Below are positions 19,701 through 28,761 of a stretch of 64,000 nt of DNA, in pieces; within the stretch, counting starts at the first letter, position 1; every line of letters begins with the position of its first letter. The stretch comes from Microbacterium sp. BLY (lineage in GTDB: Bacteria; Actinomycetota; Actinomycetes; Actinomycetales; Microbacteriaceae), in the NCBI RefSeq assembly GCF_017939615.1, contig NZ_JAGKSR010000001.1, positions 1,302,001 to 1,366,000 of the forward strand. Reading direction: 5' to 3'. Under the pieces are notes generated by a model, which saw only the letters and a program-made list of their open reading frames with translations, had not been told where the DNA came from and ran no database searches. The translations under genes and the position numbers were made by a program.

Positions 19701-22700
19701 GGACGCCGTCGTCGTCCGTCCAGGGCGCGAGATCGCGGTGCCCGTGCTCGAGAACGACTCCGACCCCGAGGGCGACAAGATCGCGCTCGTCGAGGACGGT
19801 CTGGAGGTGCCGGACAACCTCGAGGCCCGTGTCTCCGGTGACCGGGTGATCGTGACCGCCCCGGACACCGAGATGGAGACCTCGCTGCAGTACACGGTGA
19901 GCGACGCCCGCGGCGCCACCGCCACCGCCACCCTGCAGATCACGGTCGATGAGGACGTGCCGCTGCAGGCGCCCGTCGCCAGGGACGACCGGCTGCAGCC
20001 CTCCGACCTCAAGGACGGCGGGCTCTCGGCCGACCTGGAGATCCTGAAGAACGACGAAGACCCCGACGGCACGAAGGACCGCCTGGAGGTCGAGGTCGGC
20101 GCCGGCGGCACGCTGCTCGAGAACGGCAAGGTGCGCGTCACGGTCACCGACGAGCTCCAGCTGATCCGCTACACGCTCACCGACCCGGACGGGCTGCAGG
20201 CGTCGGCGTTCATCTTCGTCCCGTCCCGTGACGGCCTGCGTCCGACGCTCACCTCCACGAAGCCGCTCGAGGTCGTCAGCGGTGAGACCAAGAAGCTGCC
20301 GCTGTCGGAGTACGTCACGGTCGCCGGCGGCGGTGACGTGCGCATCACCGAGAAGGCGAAGGTGAGCGCCAACCACGCGGACGGCTCCGACCTGCTGGTC
20401 GACGAGAGCACGCTCGTCTACACGTCCGCCAAGGGGTACTTCGGTCCCGACGCGCTGACGTTCGAGGTGACGGACGGCGACGGCCCGGACGACCCCGAGG
20501 GGCGCAAGGCGACCCTGAGCATCCCGATCAACGTGCTCCCGCCCGATAACCAGCAGCCGACCTTCATCGCCGGGCAGGTCAACGTCGCCCCCGGGGAGGA
20601 CGCCAGCGTCCTCGACCTGGCCGCGCTGACCGACGACCCCGATCCCGAGGACAAGGGCAAGCACGAGTACACGTTCGTGGGCGGCGACGGCAACGGCATC
20701 TCGGCGCGGGTCGACGGTGACAAGCTGCTCGTCGAGGCGTCGTCGAACGCCAAGAAGGGCACGTCGGCCTCCCTGCAGATCCGCGTGACGGACGGCGAGA
20801 CCGAACCCGTGGAGGGTACGGTGACGGCCCTGGTGACGGCGTCCACCCGCGCGATGCCGACGGCCAACACCGACACGATCTCCGAGGCCGACGCCGGGCA
20901 GACCATCCGGGTGCCCGCGCTCGCGAACGACTTCAACCCCTTCCCGGAGACCCCGCTGAAGATCGTCGGCGCGGTCACCGAGTCGGGCCGCGGGGAGGCG
21001 TCGTTCACCGCCGACGAGGTGCAGGTGACCCCGGCGGAGGGCTTCGTCGGAACCCTCGTCGTGCGGTACCGCATCCAGGACGCCACGCAGGACGTCGACC
21101 GCGAGGTCAACGGACAGATCGTCGTGACGGTGCAGGACGTGCCGTCGGCCCCGGGCACCCCGGTGGTCACGAGCGTGCAGGACCGCACCGTCGTCGTGTC
21201 GTACTCGGCGCCGTCGAACAACGGCGCCGTGATCGAGAAGTACACGGTCAAGTCGGTCGGCGGAAGCGCCTACTCCAAGGAGTGCGCCTCGACGACCTGC
21301 ACCCTGGACGGCCTCACAAACAACGTCGAGTACACGTTCCAGGTGACCGCGACGAACCGTGTGGGCGAGTCGGAGCCCTCGGGTGTCTCGCAGGTGGCGC
21401 GCCCCGACGCCCGTCCGGACACCCCGAACCCGCCGACCCTGAAGTTCGGCGACAAGTCGCTCGACGTCTCCTGGAAGACGCCGAGCACCCCCGGCTCGCC
21501 GGTCGAGCGGTACACGCTCGAGATCTCGCCCGCGCCGCCGTCCGGCATCTCCCAGAAGGAGGTCACGGGCAACTCGGTCACGTGGGAGGGGCTGGAGAAC
21601 GGCTCGGACTACCAGGTGCGCGTCCAGGCGCACAACCGCGCTCCCGAGCCGTCGAGCTGGAGCGGCTGGTCGGCGTCGGAGATCCCGGCCGGGCCGCCGA
21701 TGGCCGCGGGTGCGCCCGCCACCAAGGAGCTCGAGCCGGTCGGCGGCCAGGCGCAGATGCTCGTGAGCTGGACGCCGCCGAACAACAACGGCGACGCGAT
21801 CAGCGCCTACCAGCTCCAGGTCCTGGAGGGCGGCTCCGTGTTCCGTACCGTGACTCCCGGTGCACAGGCGCAGAGCCAGGCCGTGACCGTGCCCACCTCC
21901 GAGTCCCCGTACACGTACCGCATCCGCGCCTACAACAAGGCCGGCTGGGGGCCGTGGAGCGAGCAGTCGGCGCCGCGCCGCGGGGTCACGCCCCCCGGCG
22001 CCCCCACGAGCCTGCGTGTGACGCAGGAACTCGACCGTGCGCTCGAGATCTCGTACCAGCCGGCGTCCCGCAACGGTGCCCGCACGGACGAGATCAGCTA
22101 CCAGTACCGCCTCAACGGCGGCGGCTGGACGGGCCTCAGCGGCACCCGGATCGGCGGCCTCTCGAACGGCCAGAACTACCGGGTGGAGCTGCGGGCCGTG
22201 GCCACGGTCGACGGCGTCACGTACGCGGGCGCGGTCTCGAACGCGGCGAACGGCAATCCGTACGGCCCGCCGGGCACCCCGCAGGCCTCGGCCGGCGGCG
22301 GAGCGACCCAGGTCACGCTGAACTGGAACGCCAACGGCACCGCCAACGGCCGCGACATCACCCTCGTCCAGATCTCGATCGACGGCGGCGGCTGGGAGGG
22401 CGTCGGCATCTCCGGCTCCCGCACGGTCGGCAACGGCTACAACGAGGGCCACAGCATCCGGGTGCGCGCGCAGGACGCGGCAGGGCAGTGGACGCCGGAG
22501 GCCTCGGCGTCGGCGAGCTCCGGCCCGCCGCCCGCGCCGCGCGCCTGGGTCAGCCGGGGCACCTCGGGCTACTGGCCGGGGCAGTGCACCGACGGTACCT
22601 GCGCGAAGTTCGTCATCAACACCGCCAACTTCCCCGCGGGGAAGTACCAGGTGTGGTGCAACAGCAACGCCCCGACCGCCGGTCCGCGGTTCGCCGGCGG

Positions 22701-22824
22701 CAGCAGCTGGAACATCCCCGCGAACGGCGCCATCGAGATCGGCTGCTTCCATGGCGCGGGCGGTCGCGGCTACCAGGTGTGGGTCACGATCGGCGGCACC
22801 GACTATGAACGAACGAACTGGTGA
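16756..22824 (+). CDS. Giant membrane-anchored Ig-like/fibronectin-III surface protein
   Basis: This 2,022-residue protein has a short basic cytosolic start and one membrane helix (about 14-31) that would leave everything else outside. Residues about 40-350 look like a beta-propeller-type domain, followed by an acidic Glu/Thr linker. From about residue 396 come some eleven Ig-like/cadherin-like repeats (recurring PPIAEDDSYGV and VLDNDNDPDGD patterns). From about 1462 there are five FN3-type domains, then a Cys-containing C-terminal domain. The ATG is chosen for the G-rich site before it. It heads the operon running to EccC, 36 bases before moxR. FN3 proteins of the bifidobacterial PFNA cluster are the nearest precedent. 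It is probably a cell-surface fibre or adhesin whose display depends on the operon. Confidence 0.85.
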   Translation: MKALSWMRARPKTLASAAGVTVGVVALTTMAFTYEGFPTTKVDLNDGGVWITKTSSLLVGHFNHESTILDGGLRTTSEDYDILQDASNVLVVDESASTVTAVDPARVSLGDSTLIPSSAKVALGGNTAAILDQDSGDLWVVPVEGIASFEIEAAEPVVELGDDSDVTVAQDGTVFGLSGERGEVVTVPVDAEGTPGDPSAASVGELDVTARPSITAVGRTPVVLDPAAGVVTSPGGFRTEVANASDAVLQHASADTDAVALATPTALVRVPFDGGEPEETSAGAEGTAAAPVWLRGCTYGAWAGSATFIRECPGDGDDVNAPIDGAEDSASLTFRVNRDVIILNDAVGGAAWLANESLQRVDNWNDLTPPEGETENQEDSTEETVETTLPERSEENTPPIAEDDSYGVRPGATTMLPVLDNDNDPDGDVLVAALAEAQPSIGTVQAINNGGALQIAVDENASGTASFTYEVDDGRKGKDTAVVTLTVRDWSENKAPEPKRKTSLTVETGGTISYNILPDWIDPDGDDIYLKEVVAAPGDEVDFSRDGQMTYKATASLQGRKDIMVTVADASGEVGTASIALDVRPQGSTNPKTNADHVVTRAGEQVTVAPLTNDTSLSREPLRLTRVLETAGATIEPNTPNKTFTFMAPNPGVYYVQYQVSTGPKNGEGLVRVDVMPESETDLPPVAVRDVALLPTGGDVLLGVLNNDTDPAGGILVVQSVSMDPSTGISVSVLNHETLRITDQGALDEPVRIGYRISNGSKSADGEVVVIPIPAPDEILPPIANPDTATVRAGDVVTIPVLDNDTHPSDDVMHVEPELVETVDPEDGEAFVSQDTVRFKAGPEAKTVYLTYEVSDSRQQKAAGYVTIQILPVDEETNAAPRPKDLTARALAGSDVDIAVPLDGIDTDGDSVELLGIDSSPTKGRVTAVGPNYFTYEAGTDAAGVDSFTYRVRDRLGKEGVATIRVGIAPAEQVNQAPYAVKDAVVVRPGREIAVPVLENDSDPEGDKIALVEDGLEVPDNLEARVSGDRVIVTAPDTEMETSLQYTVSDARGATATATLQITVDEDVPLQAPVARDDRLQPSDLKDGGLSADLEILKNDEDPDGTKDRLEVEVGAGGTLLENGKVRVTVTDELQLIRYTLTDPDGLQASAFIFVPSRDGLRPTLTSTKPLEVVSGETKKLPLSEYVTVAGGGDVRITEKAKVSANHADGSDLLVDESTLVYTSAKGYFGPDALTFEVTDGDGPDDPEGRKATLSIPINVLPPDNQQPTFIAGQVNVAPGEDASVLDLAALTDDPDPEDKGKHEYTFVGGDGNGISARVDGDKLLVEASSNAKKGTSASLQIRVTDGETEPVEGTVTALVTASTRAMPTANTDTISEADAGQTIRVPALANDFNPFPETPLKIVGAVTESGRGEASFTADEVQVTPAEGFVGTLVVRYRIQDATQDVDREVNGQIVVTVQDVPSAPGTPVVTSVQDRTVVVSYSAPSNNGAVIEKYTVKSVGGSAYSKECASTTCTLDGLTNNVEYTFQVTATNRVGESEPSGVSQVARPDARPDTPNPPTLKFGDKSLDVSWKTPSTPGSPVERYTLEISPAPPSGISQKEVTGNSVTWEGLENGSDYQVRVQAHNRAPEPSSWSGWSASEIPAGPPMAAGAPATKELEPVGGQAQMLVSWTPPNNNGDAISAYQLQVLEGGSVFRTVTPGAQAQSQAVTVPTSESPYTYRIRAYNKAGWGPWSEQSAPRRGVTPPGAPTSLRVTQELDRALEISYQPASRNGARTDEISYQYRLNGGGWTGLSGTRIGGLSNGQNYRVELRAVATVDGVTYAGAVSNAANGNPYGPPGTPQASAGGGATQVTLNWNANGTANGRDITLVQISIDGGGWEGVGISGSRTVGNGYNEGHSIRVRAQDAAGQWTPEASASASSGPPPAPRAWVSRGTSGYWPGQCTDGTCAKFVINTANFPAGKYQVWCNSNAPTAGPRFAGGSSWNIPANGAIEIGCFHGAGGRGYQVWVTIGGTDYERTNW

Positions 22825-22860
22825 CGGGCATCCGTCCATCCGAGAGGAAGCAGTGACTCC

Positions 22861-23832
22861 ATGACAATGACCCCCGAGCAGGCCGCCTGGTTCCACGGCA
22901 CCTTCCAGCGCCTGGTGGAGAACGTCGACAAGGCGGTGCAGGGCAAGCGCGAGATCGTCGGTCTCGTGCTCGCCTCGATGCTGGCGGAGGGGCACGTGCT
23001 CCTGGAGGACGCCCCCGGCACGGGCAAGACCAGCCTCGCCAAGGCCCTGGCCGCGACGGTGCAGGGGACGAGCGCGCGCATCCAGTTCACGCCCGACCTG
23101 CTGCCGTCCGACGTGACCGGTGTGACGATCTACGATCAGCAGTCGCACCGCTTCGAGTTCCACAAGGGCCCGATCTTCGCCTCGATCGTGCTCGCCGACG
23201 AGATCAACCGTGCCTCGCCGAAGACGCAGTCGGCGCTGCTGGAGGTCATGGAGGAGTCGCGCGTCACGGTCGACGGCGTGACGCACGAGACCGGTCGCCC
23301 GTTCCTCGTGATCGCGACCCAGAACCCCATCGAGCAGGCCGGAACCTACAAGCTGCCGGAGGCCCAGCTCGACCGCTTCCTCATCAAGACCTCGATCGGC
23401 TACCCGGACCTCGCGGTCACGGAGAGCATCCTCGCCGGGGCGTCCGACCGCAACCCGTCCGCGGGACTCTCGGCGATCATCACCACCAGCGCGGTCGCCG
23501 ACATGGCCGACCTCGCCGCGACGGTGCACGTCGAGCCCGCCGTGCTCCGCTACGTGGCGGAGCTCGCGGAGGCGACCCGCGCCGACAGCGCGATCCGCCT
23601 CGGCGTCTCGGTGCGCGGCGCGATCGCCATGGTGCGCATCGCGAAGGTGTGGGCGGCCGCGCAGGGTCGTCACTACGTGCTCCCCGACGACATCAAGGCG
23701 CTTGCCCGCCCGGTGTGGCAGCACCGTCTGCTGCTCGATGCGGAGGCGGAGTTCGCCGGCACGAACAGCGAGACCGTCATCGGTCGCGTGCTCGACGGCG
23801 TCGCGGCGCCCCAGGCGCGAACGGCGGCCTGA
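22861..23832 (+). CDS. MoxR-family AAA+ ATPase
   Basis: This 323-residue protein has Walker A APGTGKTS (Lys56), Walker B LADEINR, sensor ATQNPIEQAGTYKLPEAQLDRF, and the C-terminal lid typical of MoxR. MoxR ATPases act as chaperones that mature or assemble partners, usually with DUF58 and transglutaminase or VWA proteins encoded next door, exactly the context here. GAGGAAG lies upstream of the ATG; a second in-frame ATG six bases on is possible. Its stop shares one base with the DUF58 start. Confidence 0.95.
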   Translation: MTMTPEQAAWFHGTFQRLVENVDKAVQGKREIVGLVLASMLAEGHVLLEDAPGTGKTSLAKALAATVQGTSARIQFTPDLLPSDVTGVTIYDQQSHRFEFHKGPIFASIVLADEINRASPKTQSALLEVMEESRVTVDGVTHETGRPFLVIATQNPIEQAGTYKLPEAQLDRFLIKTSIGYPDLAVTESILAGASDRNPSAGLSAIITTSAVADMADLAATVHVEPAVLRYVAELAEATRADSAIRLGVSVRGAIAMVRIAKVWAAAQGRHYVLPDDIKALARPVWQHRLLLDAEAEFAGTNSETVIGRVLDGVAAPQARTAA

Positions 23833-25094
23833 TGACCGCGGAGGCCCTGCAGACGCCGCCGGCGTCGGCGGAACGCGACGCCGGATGGCGGGACATCGCG
23901 GCCGTCGTCGGCGCGCGCGTGCAGGCGCGCCTCCGCCTCATCGCGTCGGCGGTGCGCCCGCTCGCGTGGGTGCTGATGGTGCTCGCGGTGGGCTTCTGGA
24001 TCCTCGGGCAGCTCGCCGGCTGGGTGGAGTTCACCGTGGCCGCGGTCGTGATCGCGATGGCGGTCGCCGTGTGCGCCCTGTTCCTCATCGGACGGACCGC
24101 GTACGACGTGTCGCTGGACCTGGCGCGCACGCGGGTGGTCGTGGGGGAGCGCGCGGTCGGCGCCCTCACCCTCGCCAACCGCGGCACCCGCGCGATCCTG
24201 CCGTCGCGGGTCGTGCTGCCCGTGGGCTCCGGCCGCGGCGAGTTCGGCATCCAGCGGCTCGCCCCCGGGGAGGAGGCGGAGGAGCTCTTCGCGATCCCGA
24301 CCCACCGCCGCGGGGTCGTGAAGGTGGGACCGGTGAGCGTCGTCCGCGGCGATCCGCTCGGCCTGTTCGAGCGCGCGCACCGGCGCGACGAGCCGGTCGA
24401 CCTCTTCGTCCACCCGCGCACGGTCCTCTTCGACGGGCAGTCGCTCGGCTACCTGCGCGACCTGGAGGGGCTGCCGGCGGCCGACCTCTCCCGCGACGAC
24501 GTGTCCTTCCACGCCCTGCTCGAGTACCAGCCGGGCGACGACCTCCGCCACGTGCACTGGCGCTCCACCGCGCGCACGGGCACGATGATGGTCCGGCAGT
24601 ACGAGGAGACCCGGCGCTCGCACTTCGTGATCGGGTTGTCCCGGTCCGCCGCTGACTACGACACCGCGGATGACTTCGAGCTCGGCATCTCGGCCGCCGG
24701 GTCGATCGGGCTCCGGGCGCTGCGGGACTCGCAGCGCGTCGACCTGCGCGTGCAGGGACGCGAGCTGCCGTCCGGCACGGGCAAGCAGCTGCTGGACTCA
24801 CTGTCCGCGATCGCGCACAGCAAGCCCAGGGAGGGCGGCATCGCCGAGCTCGCCGGTGTCGTGGCCGCCACGATGCCGCTCGCCAGCGTCGTCGTCCTCG
24901 TCTGCGGATCGCGCGTGCGTGCCGACGACCTGCGCCTCGCCTGCTCCCGCCTGCCGTTCGGCGCCCGTGTGCTGGCCGTCGTGGCCGACACCACCGCACC
25001 GACCCCGTCGCTGCGCCGCATCGGCGAGGCGGACGTCGTGACCGTCGGCGCCCTGGAGCAGATCCCGCTCGCCCTGCAGAAGGTGCTCGCATGA
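23832..25094 (+). CDS. DUF58 membrane protein
   Basis: This 420-residue protein has two N-terminal membrane helices (about 42-62 and 66-88), a beta-rich domain, and the DUF58 signature FHALLEYQPGDDLRHVHWRSTARTG near residues 215-250, followed by a VWA-like region. The start is taken at the ATG overlapping the moxR stop. DUF58 proteins are standard partners of MoxR ATPases. It is likely a membrane component whose assembly depends on the ATPase. Confidence 0.92.
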   Translation: MTAEALQTPPASAERDAGWRDIAAVVGARVQARLRLIASAVRPLAWVLMVLAVGFWILGQLAGWVEFTVAAVVIAMAVAVCALFLIGRTAYDVSLDLARTRVVVGERAVGALTLANRGTRAILPSRVVLPVGSGRGEFGIQRLAPGEEAEELFAIPTHRRGVVKVGPVSVVRGDPLGLFERAHRRDEPVDLFVHPRTVLFDGQSLGYLRDLEGLPAADLSRDDVSFHALLEYQPGDDLRHVHWRSTARTGTMMVRQYEETRRSHFVIGLSRSAADYDTADDFELGISAAGSIGLRALRDSQRVDLRVQGRELPSGTGKQLLDSLSAIAHSKPREGGIAELAGVVAATMPLASVVVLVCGSRVRADDLRLACSRLPFGARVLAVVADTTAPTPSLRRIGEADVVTVGALEQIPLALQKVLA

Positions 25095-27493
25095 CCGCGC
25101 CCGCTCTCGCGCCGGGCGGCCTCGCCCTGCGCCGCTGGATCCTCGACCTCGCGGCCACCGTGCTGCTCATGCTCACGGCGCTCGTCGGGTTCTGGCCGAC
25201 CTTCGCCGGGCCCTCCTTCCTCCCGGCCGCGGTCGGCGGGATGCTGCTGGGCCTCGCGATCGCCGCCGTCGCCGCCTGGCGGCGCTGGGGCATCCTCATC
25301 ATCGCGGGTCTGACGGTCGGCGCGTACTTCGTCTTCGGCGGCGCGCTGGCCCTGCCGCAGACCGCGCTGCTGGGCGTGATCCCGTCGCTGGAGACGCTGC
25401 AGAAGCTCGCCGTCGGGACGGTCACGTCGTGGAAGCAGATGCTGACGACCGTCGCACCGGTCGCCGCGGCCGACGGGCACCTCCTGGTGCCGTTCCTCCT
25501 CGCGCTCGTCTTCACCGTGGTGACCGCCTCGCTCGCGCTGCGGCTGGCCCGCGTCGCCTGGGCGCTCATCCCCGCGGGTGTGCTGCTCATGCTCGTCATC
25601 GCCCTGGGGACCCCGGAGCCCGCGTTCCCGCTCGTGCAGGGGCTCGTGTTCGCGGTCGCGAGCATCGCCTGGCTCGCGCTGCGCCAGCTCTGGGCTCCGC
25701 AGAACATGGCGATCTCGGTGAGCGAGGTCGACCCCGCCCGCGCCGCGCACATGCGCACCCGCCGTCTGCTCGCGGGGGTCGCCGTGCTCGCCGTGGCCGG
25801 CGGCGCCGGCATCGCGACGAGCGCGATCGCCTCGCCCGCCCAGCCGCGGCACGTCTTCCGCGACGTGATCATCCCGCCCTTCGACATCCGCGACTATCCG
25901 AGCCCGCTGCAGGCGTTCCGCAAGAACGTGCGCGACGACGCCGACAAGACGCTCTTCACGGTGCAGGGGCTGCCCAAGGGAGCCCGCATCCGCACCGCCG
26001 TCATGGACCAGTTCGACGGCATGGTCTACAACGTCACCGACGGCGGACCGACGTCGTCGAGCGCGTTCTCCCCGCTGCGGTCGAACATGGCACCCGAGGC
26101 CGAGGGCCTCCCCGTCACGCTGAAGATCGAGATCGACGGCTACCGCGGGGTCTGGATGCCCACCGCCGGCGAGCTCGCCGAGATCCGCTTCCAGGGCGAT
26201 CGCGCCGAAGAGCTGCGTCGCGGCACGTACGTGAACACCGCGACGGGCACCGCCGTCGCCACCCCGACCGTCGGCAAGGGCGACGAGTACGCCGTGGATG
26301 CCGTGCTCCCCGTCCAACCCGACGACCGGCAGCTCGCCGAGGTGCCCTTCGGCCACGTCACGATGCCGAAGCCGAGCAACGTGCCGGAGGAGCTGACCTC
26401 GCTCGCGGCGGAGACCGTGGCGGGCGCCGAGACCCCGATCGAGCAGGTGCGCGCGCTGGAGAACTTCCTCTCGGAGGGCGGGTTCTTCAGCCACGGGCTC
26501 GAGGGTGAGGTGCTGTCGCGCGCCGGGCACACGGCCGAGCGCATCTCGACGCTCGTCGGGGCGGATCAGATGATCGGCGACGACGAGCAGTACGCGGTCG
26601 CGATGGCGCTGCTCGCGGGCCAGCTCGACATCCCCGCCCGCGTCGTCCTGGGCTACTACCCGGACGAGGAGCAGGCGGACGCCGTCGTGTTCGAGGCGAC
26701 GGGCGACAACGTGCACGCCTGGGTCGAGGTGAACTTCGACGGTGTCGGCTGGGTGACGTTCAACCCGACACCGCCGGAGGATCAGGTACCGAACGACCAG
26801 AACACCAAGCCGCGCGTCGACCCGAAGCCGCAGGTGCTGCAGCCGCCGCCCCCGCCGCAGGAGCCGGTCGACCTGCCGCCGACGCTGCCGGACGACCGCG
26901 AGTCCGAGGACGAGACGCTGAACCTCGCGGAGATCCTCGGGGTGATCCTCCTCATCGGCGGGATCACGCTCGCGGTGATCGCCCTGCTCATGTCGCCGTT
27001 CATCGTCATCGGGGCGTGGAAGGCCGCACGACGCCGGTCGCGCCGGTCGGCGCCCCGCACCGCGGACCGCATCAGCGGCGGCTGGGACGAGCTGACCGAC
27101 CGGGCGGTCGACTACGGCGCCCGTCTGGCCCCGAACGGCACGCGCGGGGAGGAGGCCGCGGTCGTGGCCTCGACGCTGACGGTGCCGCGGGTGACCGGTC
27201 TCGCCGCGCGCGCCGACGCCGAGGTCTTCGGCCCGACGGAGCCGACGCCGCAGGACGTGGACGCCTTCTGGCAGGAGGTCGACGAGATCGTCGGCGGCCT
27301 CGGTGCGGAGGCCGGGTTCTGGAAGCGTGTGAAGGCCCGCCTGAGCCTGCGTTCGCTGCTGGGCGGGAGCGCCGTCTCGCAGGGCTTCCAGAGTCTGAAG
27401 GAGGCCGCGGCCGCCCGCGTGCGCCGCGAACCTGGCACCATCGAGAGCAACAAGGACACGACGCCGTCGTCCTCCGAGAGGGAGACCCCATGA
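25091..27493 (+). CDS. Transglutaminase-like membrane protein lacking the catalytic Cys
   Basis: This 800-residue TgpA-like protein has about six N-terminal helices (1-235), an extracellular region with a transglutaminase core (about 430-565), a Pro-rich linker, another helix (about 612-640) and a cytosolic C-terminal domain of about 155 residues. In the core the usual Cys-Glu-Gln is replaced by DDEQYAVAMALL, with Asp498 at the Cys position. His542 (NVHAWVEV) is kept, and the usual Asp of DPTP is Asn558 in FNPTPP. It is probably not a transglutaminase but keeps the fold, perhaps for binding or scaffolding. It overlaps both neighbours by four bases. Confidence 0.88.
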   Translation: MTAPALAPGGLALRRWILDLAATVLLMLTALVGFWPTFAGPSFLPAAVGGMLLGLAIAAVAAWRRWGILIIAGLTVGAYFVFGGALALPQTALLGVIPSLETLQKLAVGTVTSWKQMLTTVAPVAAADGHLLVPFLLALVFTVVTASLALRLARVAWALIPAGVLLMLVIALGTPEPAFPLVQGLVFAVASIAWLALRQLWAPQNMAISVSEVDPARAAHMRTRRLLAGVAVLAVAGGAGIATSAIASPAQPRHVFRDVIIPPFDIRDYPSPLQAFRKNVRDDADKTLFTVQGLPKGARIRTAVMDQFDGMVYNVTDGGPTSSSAFSPLRSNMAPEAEGLPVTLKIEIDGYRGVWMPTAGELAEIRFQGDRAEELRRGTYVNTATGTAVATPTVGKGDEYAVDAVLPVQPDDRQLAEVPFGHVTMPKPSNVPEELTSLAAETVAGAETPIEQVRALENFLSEGGFFSHGLEGEVLSRAGHTAERISTLVGADQMIGDDEQYAVAMALLAGQLDIPARVVLGYYPDEEQADAVVFEATGDNVHAWVEVNFDGVGWVTFNPTPPEDQVPNDQNTKPRVDPKPQVLQPPPPPQEPVDLPPTLPDDRESEDETLNLAEILGVILLIGGITLAVIALLMSPFIVIGAWKAARRRSRRSAPRTADRISGGWDELTDRAVDYGARLAPNGTRGEEAAVVASTLTVPRVTGLAARADAEVFGPTEPTPQDVDAFWQEVDEIVGGLGAEAGFWKRVKARLSLRSLLGGSAVSQGFQSLKEAAAARVRREPGTIESNKDTTPSSSERETP

Positions 27494-28761
27494 CGCAGCC
27501 CGCGCTCACGCAGATCGCCCCGATCTCCCGCCGTGCCATCGCGTACCTCATCGATGCCGCCATCGCCGGCGTGCTGGGGGCTCTCCTCGTCGGCGGGCTG
27601 GTGCTGGTCGCGCAGTTCTCCGGGAGCCTGGAGGCGATGCTGGGTGTCCTGCTCATCGGCGGGCCGATCGTGGGACTGCTGCTGCTCGCCTGGTTCGTCG
27701 TGTACACGGTGATGCAGGCTGGCGCCGGCTCGATCGGCATGCGGACCCAGGCGCTCCGGCTCGTGTCCGCGGCCGACGGCGCGCGGATCGGCTTCGGCCG
27801 GGCGCTGCTGCGCAACATCGTGTTCGGGCTCGCCGGCGCGATCGTGGTCGGCTACTTCAGTCCGCTCTTCGACGGCTCCGGACGCTTCCAGGGCTGGCAC
27901 GACAAAGCGGTGGGCTCGCTGATGCTCGACGCGAAGGTCCCGGCCCCGGAGCCGGAGCCGGAGCCCGCCCCCGTCGAGGAGGCCCCGCCGTTGCTGCCGG
28001 CCCCCTCGTTCGAGCGGCTTCCTCCCGCCCCGATGCCCGGGTTCGCCCCGGCGGGCACGGCTGCCGCGCCCGCGCCGACCCCTGCGGCACCCGCCGCCCC
28101 GGTCGCGGCCCCGGCGGCGCCCCCGCTCCCCGCTTCGGACTCCGGGATGATCGCGTATGTCCCCGGGATCACGCAGGACTCCCGGCCGGCGCGGACGCCG
28201 GCCCCTCCCGCCCCTCCCGCCCCGCCCGCCCCGGCGCCCGCTGCGGCGCCGGCCGCCCCGGCGGCTGCGCCGGCGGCTCCGCCCACTTCGCCCACTCCGG
28301 CGGCCGCGCCGGCGGCCCCACCCGCTCCGGTGACTCCGCCCGCGCCCGCTGCCGCTCCCGTCCCGGCTCCGGCCCCCGCCCCGGCGCCCGCGGCGACCGA
28401 CGACGACGACCTCGAGGAGACGCGCATCAGCATCCCCGGGCACCGGCTCGTGTTCACGTGGGACGACGGCACGCGCATCCCGGTCTCGCGACGGACGGTC
28501 TTCGGCCGCAACCCCGCGGTGGAGGAGGGCGCGACGGTCGTGCCCGTGCGTGATGAGACGCTCTCGCTGTCGAAGACGCACTTCGAGGCCGCGTCCGAGA
28601 CCTCCGGCGGCTGGGTGCTCGACCGGCATTCCACGAACGGCCTGACGATCGTCCGCGACGGGCAGCGCATCGCGTGCCCGCCCGGACAACGGGTCCCGAT
28701 TCGCCTCGGCGACGTCATCGAGATCGGCGACCGGGTCGTGATGGTCGGGGGCTACGCATGA
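27490..28761 (+). CDS. RDD membrane domain - Pro/Ala linker - FHA protein
   Basis: This 423-residue protein has an RDD-type domain (about 10-145; ISRRAIAYLIDAAIAG and GSIGMRTQALRLVS) with three or four helices. A very Pro/Ala-rich linker (about 155-300) follows, then a C-terminal FHA domain (about 310-420) with VFGRNP, LSKTHFEA and DRHSTNGLTI. FHA domains bind phosphothreonine, so it is a likely cargo or docking partner of the kinase at 30937. Its ATG overlaps the previous stop (ATGA). Confidence 0.9.
   Translation: MTQPALTQIAPISRRAIAYLIDAAIAGVLGALLVGGLVLVAQFSGSLEAMLGVLLIGGPIVGLLLLAWFVVYTVMQAGAGSIGMRTQALRLVSAADGARIGFGRALLRNIVFGLAGAIVVGYFSPLFDGSGRFQGWHDKAVGSLMLDAKVPAPEPEPEPAPVEEAPPLLPAPSFERLPPAPMPGFAPAGTAAAPAPTPAAPAAPVAAPAAPPLPASDSGMIAYVPGITQDSRPARTPAPPAPPAPPAPAPAAAPAAPAAAPAAPPTSPTPAAAPAAPPAPVTPPAPAAAPVPAPAPAPAPAATDDDDLEETRISIPGHRLVFTWDDGTRIPVSRRTVFGRNPAVEEGATVVPVRDETLSLSKTHFEAASETSGGWVLDRHSTNGLTIVRDGQRIACPPGQRVPIRLGDVIEIGDRVVMVGGYA

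Noticed and set aside
16678..23724. A 2,348-codon open frame antisense to the fibre and moxR genes
   Set aside because: It is a by-product of GC-rich codons on the coding strand. Its translation is Arg/His/Gly-rich with no domains, while the plus strand gives clear Ig/FN3 and AAA+ proteins.
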